From assembly GCA_014529385.2 (NCBI GenBank), contig CM043944.1, positions 89,285,384 through 89,349,383 of the forward strand: a DNA stretch of 64,000 nt, read 5' to 3'. Shown one piece after another: positions 23,510 to 34,215 of this stretch; position 1 is the stretch's first letter, and each line of letters opens with the position of its first letter. The notes under the pieces were generated by a model, which was not told the origin of the DNA, did no database searches, and worked only from the letters and a program-made list of their open reading frames with translations. This DNA is from Adiantum capillus-veneris. Taxonomy: Eukaryota; Streptophyta; Polypodiopsida; Polypodiales; Pteridaceae. The position numbers and the translations under genes were made by a program.

Positions 23510-24935
23510 ATGAGTATGCTACTGACCCTGACTTTAAATCCATATTGTCAGCCCTTGCATTGGGGAAGAAAGAAAAACCATTCACCTTGCAGGATGGTTA
23601 TCTTCTCCATGGAAATAGGCTATGTGCTACCTAATCCCTTTGTGAGAAAGTCATGTATGAATCCAATGCTCCACCCTATGCCTCATGTGGGGAATAGAGG
23701 CATTCAACCTACTCTTTGAGGAGTAGAGATGTACTTCTATTGGCCTACCATGAAAGTAGACATACAAGAATATGTTTCAAAATGTGTGGTATGCCAAAAG
23801 ACCAAGTATGATAGAGGGAAGCAACTCAGGTTACTCCAGCCATTGTCAATCCCTAATTCACCATGGGAGAGTATATCCATGGATTTTATCTTTGGATTAT
23901 CTAAGTCTATCCATGGGAATAAGGGAATATGGACAATAGTCAACAGGTTTAGCAAGCAAGTACACTTTATTCCTGTCAAAAAGATTATTAAGTCACACCA
24001 AATGGCAACCCTCTTCATATCCCATATTTTCAAAAACCATGGATTGCCAACATCCATTGTGTCAGATAGAGATCTTAGAATGACCAGAAATTTCTAGAAA
24101 GGTCTCTTTGTAAATATAGGTACAAGATTGAATCTCTTCGTCTTATCACCCACAAACGGATGGCCAAAGTGACATAGCCAATCTTACGATTCTTGATCTA
24201 CTAAAAGCTTATGTTACAGAAGTAGATCAACGCTCACAATGGAAGAAGTACTTACCCCTTGTAGAGTATCTGTACAATAATATTGTCCATAATACTATAG
24301 GAAAGGTACCTATTGAGATCATAGAAGGAAGACCTTAAAGTCCCTTTCTACTTAAAGTACATGGGAAGATCTTCGATGTTGATGAGTATAGCCGTGACCT
24401 ACAAGAATCGAGTATATCCATCTCTCAACAAAGGCAAAAGGTTGTTGTTGATAAGCATAGAAGGTTCTTAACGTTCAAAGAAAATGATTGGATCTTGCTC
24501 AGGTTTCCCAAGGCTCAATTAAGGCAAACGAAGTGCAAAATTCCTACAGGCCACCAAACGTATTATGCTAAACTAGCAAAAAGATACTATGGTCCTTTTC
24601 AAATCTTGAAGCCAATCAATGGCGTGGCTTATCAACTCAATTTTCCCAACTATTGGCTCATACACAATGCTTTTCATGTGGGCCTACTTAAGCTTTACAA
24701 AGGAGAGCCACCAAGATAACCAATTATTGAAGACCCCCAAGAAATCAAAGACCAAGAAGAGGTGATACAACCCAAAGCTATCCTTCGACATGAAGACAAG
24801 GTGCTACAACATGGTCCACAATATCTTATTCAGTTTAAAATTTATCCTTTTGAAGATGCTAGATGGATGCAAGGAGTACAGCTTAAGGATAGTATGAACC
24901 TTGCCAGTACTTACAATGCTACATTAGAGTAAGCA
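23510..24935 (+). pseudogene. G2 integrase and chromodomain
   Basis: Zinc finger with CVVCQKTKYDRGKQ, first Asp in ISMDFIFGLSKS, second in VSDRDLRMT, a stop at 24095-24097, then PQTDGQSDIANL in a shifted frame: the catalytic Glu is Asp here, whereas G1 and G3 keep Glu. The C-terminal domain has AKLAKRYYGPFQIL and HNAFHVGLLK. A chromodomain follows at about 24780-24935 (IQFKIYPFEDARWMQ). The protein would be inactive as it stands. Confidence 0.88.
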
Positions 24936-25275
24936 AATGTACATGTTTATTTTCAATGATCAATTTTTTTGTCTTATAAGACTAATTCTCTTTTTCTTGT
25001 GCACAAGTTCAAGTAGTATGCATGCTTAGAATCATGTTTGTGTTGACGATGTCTCTCAAACACCAAGTAGAAATTGTCACTCTACTTTGGAATTATGATA
25101 TGGACTAAAGAGCAGACATGCTTGCGACAACTACATCTCCCAAGAACCAAATGGATTATTCATCCATCTTGGAATGATGTCGTAGGGTAACAAGGGATCC
25201 TCTACCCACTATGAAAAATAGACTAATGACTAAGACTTTATCTTCTCTACCTCATAGTCAAGGACAACTATGGTT

Positions 25276-25290
25276 TCAAGGGAGAGGTAA
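25276..25290 (+). other. G2 polypurine tract
   Basis: TTCAAGGGAGAGGTAA directly precedes the 3' LTR and would prime plus-strand DNA. The same tract (AGAGAGAGGTAA) precedes the G1 and G3 3' LTRs. Confidence 0.75.
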
Positions 25291-25716
25291 TGTCATAAAA
25301 TCTAATATCTAGCTTTACCCAAATGATTTTCTCATGTTAAATTGATCATTTAATATGGTGAAATAAAAAGGGAAACAAGAGCTAGAACATATATATGAGT
25401 TTTTAGGCCAAACATACCATAGGGCTGAAAGGAGATGGTTCCATCTTAGCAAGGGCTCACAAGGAGTTGGTCTATTGAAGAACAATTCTTGAATAATGGA
25501 GCTTGGAAGACCTTAGGGTTAGCTTCATTAAAGACCTCCAATGGTTGGTGTAAAAGTCCTTAGATCTTAGGTTAAAGCTAGGCCTATGCTTGAGGTGCTT
25601 GATAATTAAAAGTGCATGAGATGTTTGAAAACTAAGGTGCATGCTTGAAGGTAGGCATGTGCATGAAGTAAAATGTAATCCCTACAAGGAGGGAACGAGT
25701 CCTTGAGGCTAGGGGC

Positions 25717-25782
<66 letters not shown>

Positions 25783-26248
25783 CCATGCACTTGCTAACCG
25801 CATGCTTGATGACTAAGGTGCTTAACCATATAGGGGGCCAAGTTGCTTGGGGCCTTGAAAGTCAACATGCATGCCTACAAAGGAGGGGGTGAGCCACACA
25901 AGTAGGGGATGAGGTTGAATGACTCCCTTTTCTCTCAAAGGGAAGCCCTTGCTCAAGAGGCAAAGGGGACACATGTCAAGCCCCTAGCTAAGTTGCCCCT
26001 ATAGAGTACCTAAAGCCTATTGGTTGAGCCCTAGAAAGGACCAATGAGAATTTAACTAATTATATTAATTGACTAGGCATTTATCAAGATTTCTCTATTA
26101 AAGGGGAAAGGAGGACACTTGTCCAAAGACTACCTCTATTGCTTGACTTGACCCTTATGATTGGCTAGGCTTCAGAGAGCCAATGAGCTTCATGCATGAG
26201 CTAGAACAGGGGGTCAACCCAAGAAAGGAGGGGGCTTGGTTGCAAGTT

Positions 26249-26329
<81 letters not shown>

Positions 26330-27103
26330 CATTGTGTGAGGTGCGAGGTGCAAGAACTCCATCTCTTTCTCCAAGCTTGTTGAGAAGTTGAGAGCCTACA
26401 ACAACACTCTTGGCTAGGGAATGCAAATCCAACCAAGAGCCATGCCATCTCCTTCTCCAAGCTTGTTGAGAAGTTGAGAGCCTACAACAACACTCTTGGC
26501 TACGGAATGCAAATACAAACCAAAGCCATGCTTCAATTCTTAAGCTTTCCATCTTCTTCATCTTCATTACTATGCTATTATGCTATGCTAAGCAAGAAGA
26601 GTGATGATAAGTGAGGAATTATTTCTTTCTCCTATGAATGATTCTTCTTCTTCTTCCCTACCCTCATTCCCCGCTAGCTCTCTCCACCTTCAAAGGTGTT
26701 TGAGGCCCTGGTAGTATTGAGGTTGGGGATGGTTAATGCTTTTACAAAGGTTATGCTATGCTTGTGATGCATGAAGTTTACATCTTCATTGCATCACCTA
26801 GGTCTCAAGGAAACCAAATATTGAACTATATCAAGTCTCTCTTTATGGGAGAATCTATAATACAAAAACCTATTGGAGGAAGGACCGCCGGCTCCACATA
26901 AATCTGGTCCTCAAATGTTGTCAACTTCTCTAACTCTCTCTCATGAAAAAGTATTGTTCATGCCAAGCTAATTAAGTATAATGGTTATGTTGCTACCGCT
27001 AATTAAGTTCACCCTATATGTTCTCAAACTAGTCTCTTAAAAATGCTCACTATAATCTCTTAATTCCATTGTTCTCAATGTTCATAGGCCATTCCCATTA
27101 CAC
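25291..27103 (+). repeat. G2 3' LTR
   Basis: From TGTCATAAAATCTAAT to CATTCCCATTACA. It contains a GA run (25721-25780), a CT-CA run (26251-26325) and a direct repeat of about 75 bp at 26358-26520 (CTCCAAGCTTGTTGAG units). Both LTR ends are TG...CA. Confidence 0.9.
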
Positions 27104-27189
27104 TCCTCTCTCTCTCTCTCTCTCGACACTTTCTCCTACTTTCTAGGACAAGCTCTGAGACCAGGACTATGTTGGAGACACTGCGCATG
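27104..27189. other. short spacer with CT run
   Basis: A CT run at about 27106-27124, then about 60 bases without recognisable content before the mitochondrion-like insert. Confidence 0.5.
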
Positions 27190-27191
27190 GT

Positions 27192-27531
27192 TATATTTTA
27201 ATGAGTAAACGTCATTACTTAACTATAGACTTAACAGACGATCAGCCCACTAGTGTTAAGAATACTAGAGTTAAAGAGATTAGAGTTCTTAATAAAAATA
27301 CGGTACGCCGTTTTTTATTGATTACCTTGAATCACGCTGAAAGGGAAAATCATTCTTTGGTAGCAGCGGATAATATAATTTCCCGGCTCACTAAGCGATT
27401 TACCTGTAAATCTATCATTGTATGTACAGAGACTCACGGAAAAGGTGGGCATCATAATATTCTTAACACTAGCGGGTTGATCGTCTGTTAAGTCTATAGT
27501 TGAGTAATGACGTTTACTCATTAAAATATAA
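27192..27531. repeat. inverted repeat, arms of about 63-70 bp
   Basis: Left arm 27192-27261 and right arm about 27469-27531 are reverse complements with about four mismatches, around a centre of about 200 bp. Each arm holds the start of a MSKRHY(L/S)TIDLTDDQP reading frame, so the arrangement is a foldback duplication of one gene start. Confidence 0.9.
27201..27491 (+). pseudogene. Rep-like (HUH endonuclease type) N-terminal fragment
   Basis: Begins with ATG (MSKRHYLTIDLTDDQP). RRFLLITLNHAE resembles CRESS Rep motif I, and SIIVCTETHGKGGHHNI resembles motif II, in which paired His residues coordinate the metal for nicking. The C-terminal 20 or so codons are the antisense of its own start because of an inverted repeat, so motif III (Tyr) and the helicase are missing. 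If real, the parent protein would start rolling-circle replication of a small circular replicon. The assignment rests on two short motifs. Confidence 0.4.
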
Positions 27532-28010
27532 CTACGAAGTCTACTCTTACTTACGGACTTTTGTGACACGTAACGATGACAAACATAATTATGAGATAAG
27601 ACATGCAACCACGGCTTTAGAGACGTACATATACAAACATGCCATTCATTAATAAGTCTACGATCTAAAACAAGGCCACGATCAGACGATCCGCCGTATA
27701 ATAAGAGAATAAGCAGCCCATAGAAATCAAAATAGGTCGCGTCATGTATGCTAGAGTCCATCGGAGCTAAGGGTACTAATTCTTTCAAACCGCATAAATT
27801 CTCTGGGGTTAAACGCACTTTTTCAAAGCAAGTGGTATACTCGCACATCATAATGCAAATTCGGTTTTGGGTCTCTACACCGTCCGTCCTCTTTTTCTGT
27901 TTTCGTTGGATAGCTAATGTCACGTCAAAATTATAGACTAATTTGCCATTTTCTATTATTTTCTCTAAACTTGTGATGTTACTTTTTATCGATTTATTTA
28001 TGATGCACAT
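27522..28010 (-). CDS. unrecognised ORF next to the Rep-like start
   Basis: An open frame of 231 codons runs 28010 to 27315 on minus. The last third (below 27531) is the inverted Rep start plus antisense Rep sequence, so only the first 160 residues are its own. They begin MCIINKSIKSNITSLEK and contain a Lys/Arg-rich stretch (IQRKQKKRTDG), a Cys-rich centre and a hydrophobic FDFYGLLILLLYGG segment. I do not recognise the family. In the minus direction it lies just upstream of a copy of the Rep start, in the same frame, as if the two had been adjacent in the parent replicon. Confidence 0.35.
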
Positions 28011-28103
28011 TGTTGTTTTTTGTGTAAATCTATTTTTTTAAAAACAAACATCGTTTTTTATTAACATATTGATTTTTTAGATTTAAAGCATTGGTTATTA
28101 ATA

Positions 28104-28171
28104 AAAAAGCAGCCCACGACTGGAATCGAACCAATCGATTTCACCTTATGAAATGAGCATATGCGCAACCG
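28104..28171 (-). tRNA. tRNA-like remnant, possibly tRNA-Met(CAU)
   Basis: On minus, the acceptor halves CCCACG and CGTGGG pair; a T-arm ATTGG-TTCGATT-CCAGT is present. The middle reads TTCATAA, compatible with a CAU anticodon, but the anticodon stem pairs only over 4 bp with an 8-base loop, and the D-arm is short. It looks like a degenerate or edited organellar tRNA. A covariance-model score would decide. Confidence 0.4.
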
Positions 28172-28195
28172 TGGGAATTCAACCCACATAACACC

Positions 28196-28408
28196 TTGGG
28201 GAATAAGTCAGGTAGAAATAAATCTACATTCATAAGTGCTGATATCGAAACCATATGTATAGACGATGTACATGTTCCTTATGCTATGGGCTACGTCTTC
28301 ATGAGCTCTTTCGAGCCGGTAACATACTGTACCAAAAGCCCTTACTATACTGGTGAGTTTAAGGAAAGAAGTCGTAGCATGTTTAACGATTCGAAAAAAA
28401 GACCCTAG
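28196..28408 (+). pseudogene. N-terminal fragment of a protein-primed family-B DNA polymerase
   Basis: The frame reads STFISADIETICIDDVHVPY, which resembles the Exo I motif (Asp-Ile-Glu-Thr, metal-binding Asp and Glu of the 3'-5' exonuclease) of DNA polymerases of linear mitochondrial plasmids, where IPYAxGY usually follows. About 70 residues remain and the frame stops where the rRNA fragment begins. It would have replicated a linear plasmid with terminal protein in the organelle. Confidence 0.55.
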
Positions 28409-28780
28409 CGTCAGTAGAAACCCAGAAAGCTGCCTTTGCCACTTCGGCGTTCTTTCGTATATCTCCGGATTTTATCCCTACCACACGAAATTCCACTCCC
28501 CTCTATCCCACTCAAGTGAATTGGTTTTGAAAGCATTCCGCCAGTTGAGCTGGCGCCTTTAACTTTCAACCTGATTCACTGCCTACGTGCCCTTTACGCC
28601 CAGTCATTCCGAATAACACTAGCCCTTCCCGTCTTACCACGGCTGCTGGCACGGAATTAGCCGGGGCTTCTTTTTCGAGTCTTGTCATAATCGTCACTCG
28701 ACGAAAGAGCTTTACAAGCAGCATTGCCCTTCCTTGCTAATGCGACGTTTTTCACTCACTCACGCGATATTGCTGGATTG

Positions 28781-28812
<32 letters not shown>

Positions 28813-28824
28813 TTGCCTCCCTAT

Positions 28825-28862
<38 letters not shown>

Positions 28863-29141
28863 GTTCGAAAAGATCAGCTAAGCATCTACGGCTTGGTCAG
28901 CCTTTACCCAACCAGCTACCTAATACTACGCAGGCTCATCAAATAGAGCTTTTTAGCTTTATCGAAGCTTGCTTTTTTGCTTTCTTTTCTTTGGGATTCG
29001 GCCCAAACTGTTTGGCAGATTCCCACGCGTTACGCACCCGTTTGCCACTTTGTCTTCAATTGTTCTATAAATAGAAAACAACGTTCAACTTGCATGTGTT
29101 AAGCATATCGCCAGCGTTCATTCTGAGCCAGGATCAAACTC
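28401..29141 (-). rRNA. mitochondrial-type small-subunit rRNA, 5' half only
   Basis: Minus strand starts GAGTTTGATCCTGGCTCAG at 29141. It then shows universal SSU landmarks in order: ATGCTTAACACATGCAAG, ACTGGGACTGAGACACGG, CAACAGTGGGGAATATTGG, GTGCCAGCAGCCGTGGTAAG (28650 area; GCGG changed to GTGG) and GACTGGGCGTAAAGGGCACG. It ends at GACGCTAGGGTC, about 740 nt, so the 3' half is absent. The phrases GGTGCGTAACGCGTGGGAATCTGCC and TGCTTGTAAAGCTCTTTCGTCGAG follow land-plant mitochondrial SSU closely, but the sequence is more AT-rich and has an extra stretch of about 25 nt near 28730-28755. It cannot form a working subunit. Confidence 0.9.
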
Positions 29142-30589
29142 GGTTTTTTGGTTAAAAAAGGTCAATCTTTGTCGTTGATGATCTCTTGGTTAGTTACTAG
29201 CTCTTGCCAATAACCGTAAGCGGAACGGCCATCGGCAAGGCGAATCATCTTACGTCCCGGGATTGGGGCCAAGCGAGGGTTAGGTAGATTCCACTTCTGC
29301 CTAAGCAGCATGCATACCTATGATACATGTTTTGGATCAATACACCCACACCCTCCAGAAGATCGTTCTACTACCTAAGGTAAGTGGTGGTTGGCTACGT
29401 CAAAACGTGGAGTATTTAGGATCCCAATTCAATGTTTCATTTTCAAAGAGATGGGGCATCTTATGAAGAACTTTCCATAGAGGAGGCCCCAACCCTTGAC
29501 ATAGACCCAACCTAGGTTGGCTAGGCTCAGTAGGAAGAAACATAGGGATCATAGGCATGTACCTATTTTGAGATAGGTGCTTAGGAAAAGGAGAGATGGT
29601 AGTAGGTTTGTAGCCACCATTGCCAGATACAGACACACCAATTTGGCATCCCTAGTGGTTGTACTAGCCACTAGTAGTGGGTTCCCACACGAAAACATTT
29701 TGACCCTCTATAGAAGGATGAGCTAGCGAATACCGCTTCTACCTCAACTTCTCCACTAGTAACCCATCCGCCTACCGTCCCCACTTCTCTGCATCCAGCC
29801 TCACCTCCTCCACCCACCCCCTCCACCTCTCCCATCCCCCCTAGTAGTCCCCTTTCCCCGTTGCCTATCACTAACCATACTCGTCGCCCGCCCGCCCAAG
29901 GCATAGGTCACTCTTCGGTAGCTCAGAGGTCTCTTGGCAGTGCATTTTCCACAAGGAGCTTGGTGAAAGAGGAGAAACCCTATTTGTGGATGCCCGTATT
30001 AGTGCAAGCATTGCTTTTGCGGCAATCCCTCATGGGCTGATCAGTATTGACATCTGTCACCCTTCTGGACTTCTTTGACTATGACTTTACATGTTTTCTT
30101 GGTGACCCTTCTCCCAACCTTGAGGCGGCTTGCTTCAAAATTCATGTTTTGTTTCTAGCAGCCAAAGGGGTAGAGGCCCTAGACACAGTGTTTGGTTTTT
30201 TTTTCTCATTGTGTGGAAAGGATCAAACTGAGTGGACTATGCATACATTGTTGGACTAGCTCCATGTTCATGCTCTCATGTTCTCTCACCACACAGGAGA
30301 CTTGGGGGTGAAATACTTGATACACACTTTGTGTCCATTGGCCAAGTTCTTTGTGACAACATTAGATACAGCAGGCTTAGAGTGCACCCTGCTATGTATG
30401 TGTCCATGAGGACTCATGGGTAGAGGATGTAGCTCTATGGACTACATGCCCTACTTGGGTATGGGTCTGACACACACTATGCGACTCTCTTGAGGTCACT
30501 CAGATTCGGATTACTCTCCATCCAAGCCTACCTCCAAGATTGTAAGACTAGTTGTGATGGCACCATCGAATTCCTCTCACTAATTCCAC
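29142..30589. other. no gene recognised
   Basis: Holds short frames only. The part from about 29650 may be a decayed ORF1 of the LINE that follows (Pro/Ser/Arg-rich reading at 29750-29900), but no domain is visible. 29142-29300 has no clear affinity and may still belong to the mitochondrion-like insert. Confidence 0.35.
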
Positions 30590-32466
30590 GAGGATAGTCT
30601 CAAGGAATGTGAGAGGGCTAGGTGGACTTAATTTCTACAACAGAGAAGTTGACTCTAACAGGATCTCTAGAGATGTCTTACGGGTGGAGTGATTGATATG
30701 CTTATGTTGTAGGAGCATCACTTATGTGAGAGCTGTATCAAGATTTGTGGAAAATTATTGCGTGGTTGCTATGAGATCATTTGGTTAGCTGCTTTTGGAC
30801 CTAATGGCATTCAAGGAGATGTATGTATGAATATTGCAAACTCATGGCAGCACGTCATTGTGGGTAGAGGAATCAATGTGCTAGGCAGGGCCCAATGGGT
30901 CACTATGTAGGTACACAGATGCCTTATGGGTTTTCTGAACATTTATGCACCCAACCATGCGAGTGCATGGGCTGAGTTTCGGTCACATTTGGTGGAGTCC
31001 ATATCACATGTAGAGCAGTGGTGCATTGGGGGGATTTCAACATGCTTGAGGACCCCTTGGACACAATTGGAGGTAGTCATGCGGTTGTACATGGGGCCGA
31101 GTTGGCTGCTTGGGAACGACTATGTATGACTTTGAGGATCTTGGATCTATCGCAGCATGCTTGCTTTTCACATCCCTTGGGCGTCATCTCTTTTTCTCAA
31201 TATAACATAGAGTAGGTGGAATGAATCTATCCAGGATAGATTGCTTCTACGTTGGTGATCACTCTTGTGACTTGGGTGGTTCAATATGCATTTTGGTAGG
31301 GACTACTTTCTCTGATCACACACCAGTGATCCTTACTATGGTCGATAGGCAGAGGAGTGGCAGTGTTATGCTATGCATCTCTAAGAGTATTTTACTAGAT
31401 ACAGAGCTTAGAGAGCAAGTTGTTATGCTTTGGACCGAGAATCTGGATACACAGGGAGATGTTGTTGTTAGAGTGGCAAATGGGCTCAAAGAGATTAGTT
31501 GGTTCATTCTCTAGGATTCGGTAACACAACTAGCTATGGCTTGAGAGGAGGAGAAGCAACTACCTCGGGGCATTGCCTCCTTACAAAAGATGCAGGAGCA
31601 GCACCTAGGTATTCCTTGGATGGAGGACCAAATGCACCAGGCTTGATAGGACTTGATCACCATTGAGGAGCGGCATCATGAGTTTGTCCACTGCCAATGA
31701 GCATCCTAGTGGACCCAGGTGGGTGACACAGTTACTAGAGATTTTTTAAAGATCGTTTGTCCCTGCCATGTACGCTTGCATATTAGTGTTCACTAGTTGA
31801 GGAGACAAAATTGGATTCTTTCTAGAGCCTAAGGATATATGGACAGTAGCTACTAACTTTTACTATGAGTTTCTCTTAGCTGAGCTGAGCTGCAGTCAAA
31901 GTGCATGGATGCATGTAGAGAGTAGGTGTGGCCACACCTTGCCTCATCAAGAGATGTGAGAGATGCTCAAGAGGCCTCTCTTGCTAGAGGAGCTTCAAGA
32001 GGCTCTAAGGGAGGGTTTTGATCTACCTCGTCCCCAAGGAGGAATGATCTCCAGATGAGATTTAGAAGTGGCAGGGCCATCACCATTCTCAACTCAGCAT
32101 ACAAAATTTTTGCAAGTCTCTAAATTTCAGAATTCAGCCACTACTTGAGAGCATCATACATGAGACTCAGATGGGCTTTCTTAAGGAGCGTAGTATCGTG
32201 GACAAAAAATATTCACTGGGGAGGCTGCTTCCCTCGCCCGCCTATGAGGAGAGGATCTTGTGGTGTTCTTTCTTGACTTTGAGAAGGCCTATGAAAAATC
32301 TCAGGGGTCCACCTCAAAATATGTAAGTGTAACATGTGAGTTCATCCATAGGGGTTTTTATATACCAAAGAGTTACAGAATTACATGTACAAGAGGGGTT
32401 TAAAAATGGAAAATTGGAAAAAATTTACAGGTTTATGAAAGAAGAGGGATCTTTAAATTCTTAATA

Positions 32467-32506
<40 letters not shown>

Positions 32507-34215
32507 GGGTTTTAAAAATACCTCTTGAACGCATGTGCTATAGGTATTTTTGAAAGGTGGATGCCTCAGGTGACAAAGTTTCATGGGACTTCTTGGGGGG
32601 CACTTTGCGCAAGATGGGTTTTTTAGATGCATGGATCAAAGGGGTATCTACATTTTACAGGCGTGCTCATAGGTGTTTCTAGCAGGAGGTCAAGGGGAAT
32701 GCTTCATGCTTACATGTTCAATACCACAGGGTTTCCCTCTTGCCCCTTTCCTGTTTCTTTTCTACGATGAGGTGATGAGCAGATTTTTGGCCTCATAGGA
32801 GGTTGGTTTGTGTGGCCTACAATTACCCACTAGGGAAGAGGAGCTTTTGGACATTCAGTTTATTGATGATTTAGCATGTTTTTGGAGGGTTTTGAGGCCA
32901 ATTTTCATAGTGTGAGTAAGCCCTGGAGGTATTTTGTTGTGCATCAAGAGAATTCATCAATTGGTGAAAGACAATGGATTTTTGGATTGGTGATGGTCCC
33001 ACACCTACCTAGAATCCTGGAGAGGGCTTTTGTTGGCGCCCTCCAAGGATGCCTGTTTGCTACTTGTGTTGCCATGTTGATTTGGACTTTTCACTAGAGG
33101 AGCAGACTGCTTCCCTCTTCGTAGCCATCAAGAGGACTATGTTGCATTGGAGCTTGACGCGGCTATCTCTTGCTGGGAGGTATGTTTTGGCCAACCAGGT
33201 TCTCTTGGACGGGTCTTCGCCACCATGTGGTACATCACATCTTGCTATAGTTTCTTGACTTCTTGGATCAACCAACTAGAGAGGCTTATCCATGAATTTT
33301 TTGTGGACAAGGAGGGACACACAGACGGCTAGGGCCAAAGTCTCATGGAAGGTCATCACCCTACCTTGCTCTTAGGGGGACTAGGTATCATCGATCCAGC
33401 ACAACAAAGTAGAGCCTTCCTTGGGAAGCTCATTGTCACAGGTGTTATTCCAGGTGAGGAACCTTAGAAAGACCTTCTGTTACACCAGATTCCAAGAGAT
33501 GGGAGGGCCATTTCGTGTTGAGCTTACTTCGATCTTGGGAGTATCTAAGAGGGAGACTTAAGTAGATGCATTGAGGAGTGCTTGAGGAGCCTCTTACATG
33601 GAACCCGTTGGTCAGTACACAACAAGGTCACATGGTTGGTAGTAGACTCCATGTCTCATGGGGTCCCATGGCAAAGGGTCCAGTCCACACCTTGGGAGAC
33701 TAGTTGCAATTTACAGCACTTCCTAAGGTGAGTCAGCGCTTCCAATTGAGCAGCATGATGGGGGTACAAAGCATGTGTTAGGACATTGTTGAGACTATAC
33801 CAGCAGGGTGGCACACGTATCTGGAGGTAGCAGCTCTAAGCTAGATGACTCGTCTTGAGGTCCTCATCACAGTTTAGGCCTGTTCAGACTCAGGATTGGC
33901 AGCTTTGGGCTTGGGAGAGTCGCCCTTTGACACGAGTATAGTGGGACCTTGGGGAGTGGTTTTGGCGGGATACCTTTGCTTTAGGTGATCACTTAGGGAT
34001 CCTTTTCTTTTAGTACACAGCATGAGGTCTACCCTACTGTAGCAAGTCACTAGCAGGAGGAGTGTCTCACAAAGTTGAGTTCCTGATAGACTTTTGGGAG
34101 TGCTTGTGGAACAGCAGACAGCCGAGGAGAGTCACCATGTTCGAGTGGCTTGTCATCCATCGAGCTGCCATCGTTGAGAGTTGGTTGATCTCTCGAAAGG
34201 GGGGGGAGGGGGTCA
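30590..34215 (+). mobile_element. decayed L1-type LINE (endonuclease, reverse transcriptase, zinc-binding end)
   Basis: Plus-strand reading with many stops. Endonuclease at 30590-31515: SRNVRGLGG (start), LQEHH, GFLNIYAPNHA, GDFNMLEDPLD, SRIDCFYVG and SDHTPVI, the ordered motifs of APE-type nucleases that nick target DNA. Reverse transcriptase from about 32150: GFLKERSIVDK and VFFLDFEKAYE (motif A). The end at 34060-34200 reads FWECLWNSRQPRRVTMFEWL, matching the zinc-binding domain found at the C-terminus of plant LINE RTs. No poly-A tail was seen. The RT is interrupted at about 32300-32545. Confidence 0.88.
32300..32545. repeat. insertion or LTR scrap with GT microsatellite inside the LINE RT
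   Basis: The RT reading is lost right after motif A. The inserted sequence has phrases such as TATATACCAAAGAGTTACAG typical of retrotransposon LTRs and a GT run at about 32470-32502. Boundaries are approximate. Confidence 0.4.

Larger units (their letters stand above)
20084..27103 (+). mobile_element. G2: Ty3/gypsy chromovirus-like element, plus strand
   Basis: Order on plus: a 5' LTR reduced to about 47 bp, primer site, leader, gag, protease, reverse transcriptase, RNase H, integrase, chromodomain, purine tract, 3' LTR of 1813 bp. Lesions include the 5' LTR truncation, an internal deletion between protease and the RT palm, several stops and an altered integrase Glu. The LTR is closest to that of G4 at 62569, and more distantly like those of G1 and G3. 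Confidence 0.9.
27190..29141. mobile_element. composite insert of mitochondrial and plasmid-like DNA
   Basis: Compositionally distinct block without microsatellites or retroelement motifs. It packs a Rep-like ORF, a foldback copy of its start, an unknown ORF, a tRNA-like remnant, the N-terminal part of a family-B DNA polymerase and the 5' half of a mitochondrial-type SSU rRNA. Rep and protein-primed polymerase genes are typical of circular and linear mitochondrial plasmids of plants, algae and fungi. I infer a nuclear copy of rearranged organelle/plasmid DNA. An assembly chimera cannot be excluded from sequence alone. Confidence 0.65.

Noticed and set aside
28401-29141. Bacterial contamination as source of the SSU rRNA
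   Set aside because: Several long phrases match plant mitochondrial SSU, and plasmid-type polymerase and tRNA scraps accompany it; a bacterial 16S would also not stop half way into plant repeats. An assembly chimera remains possible.
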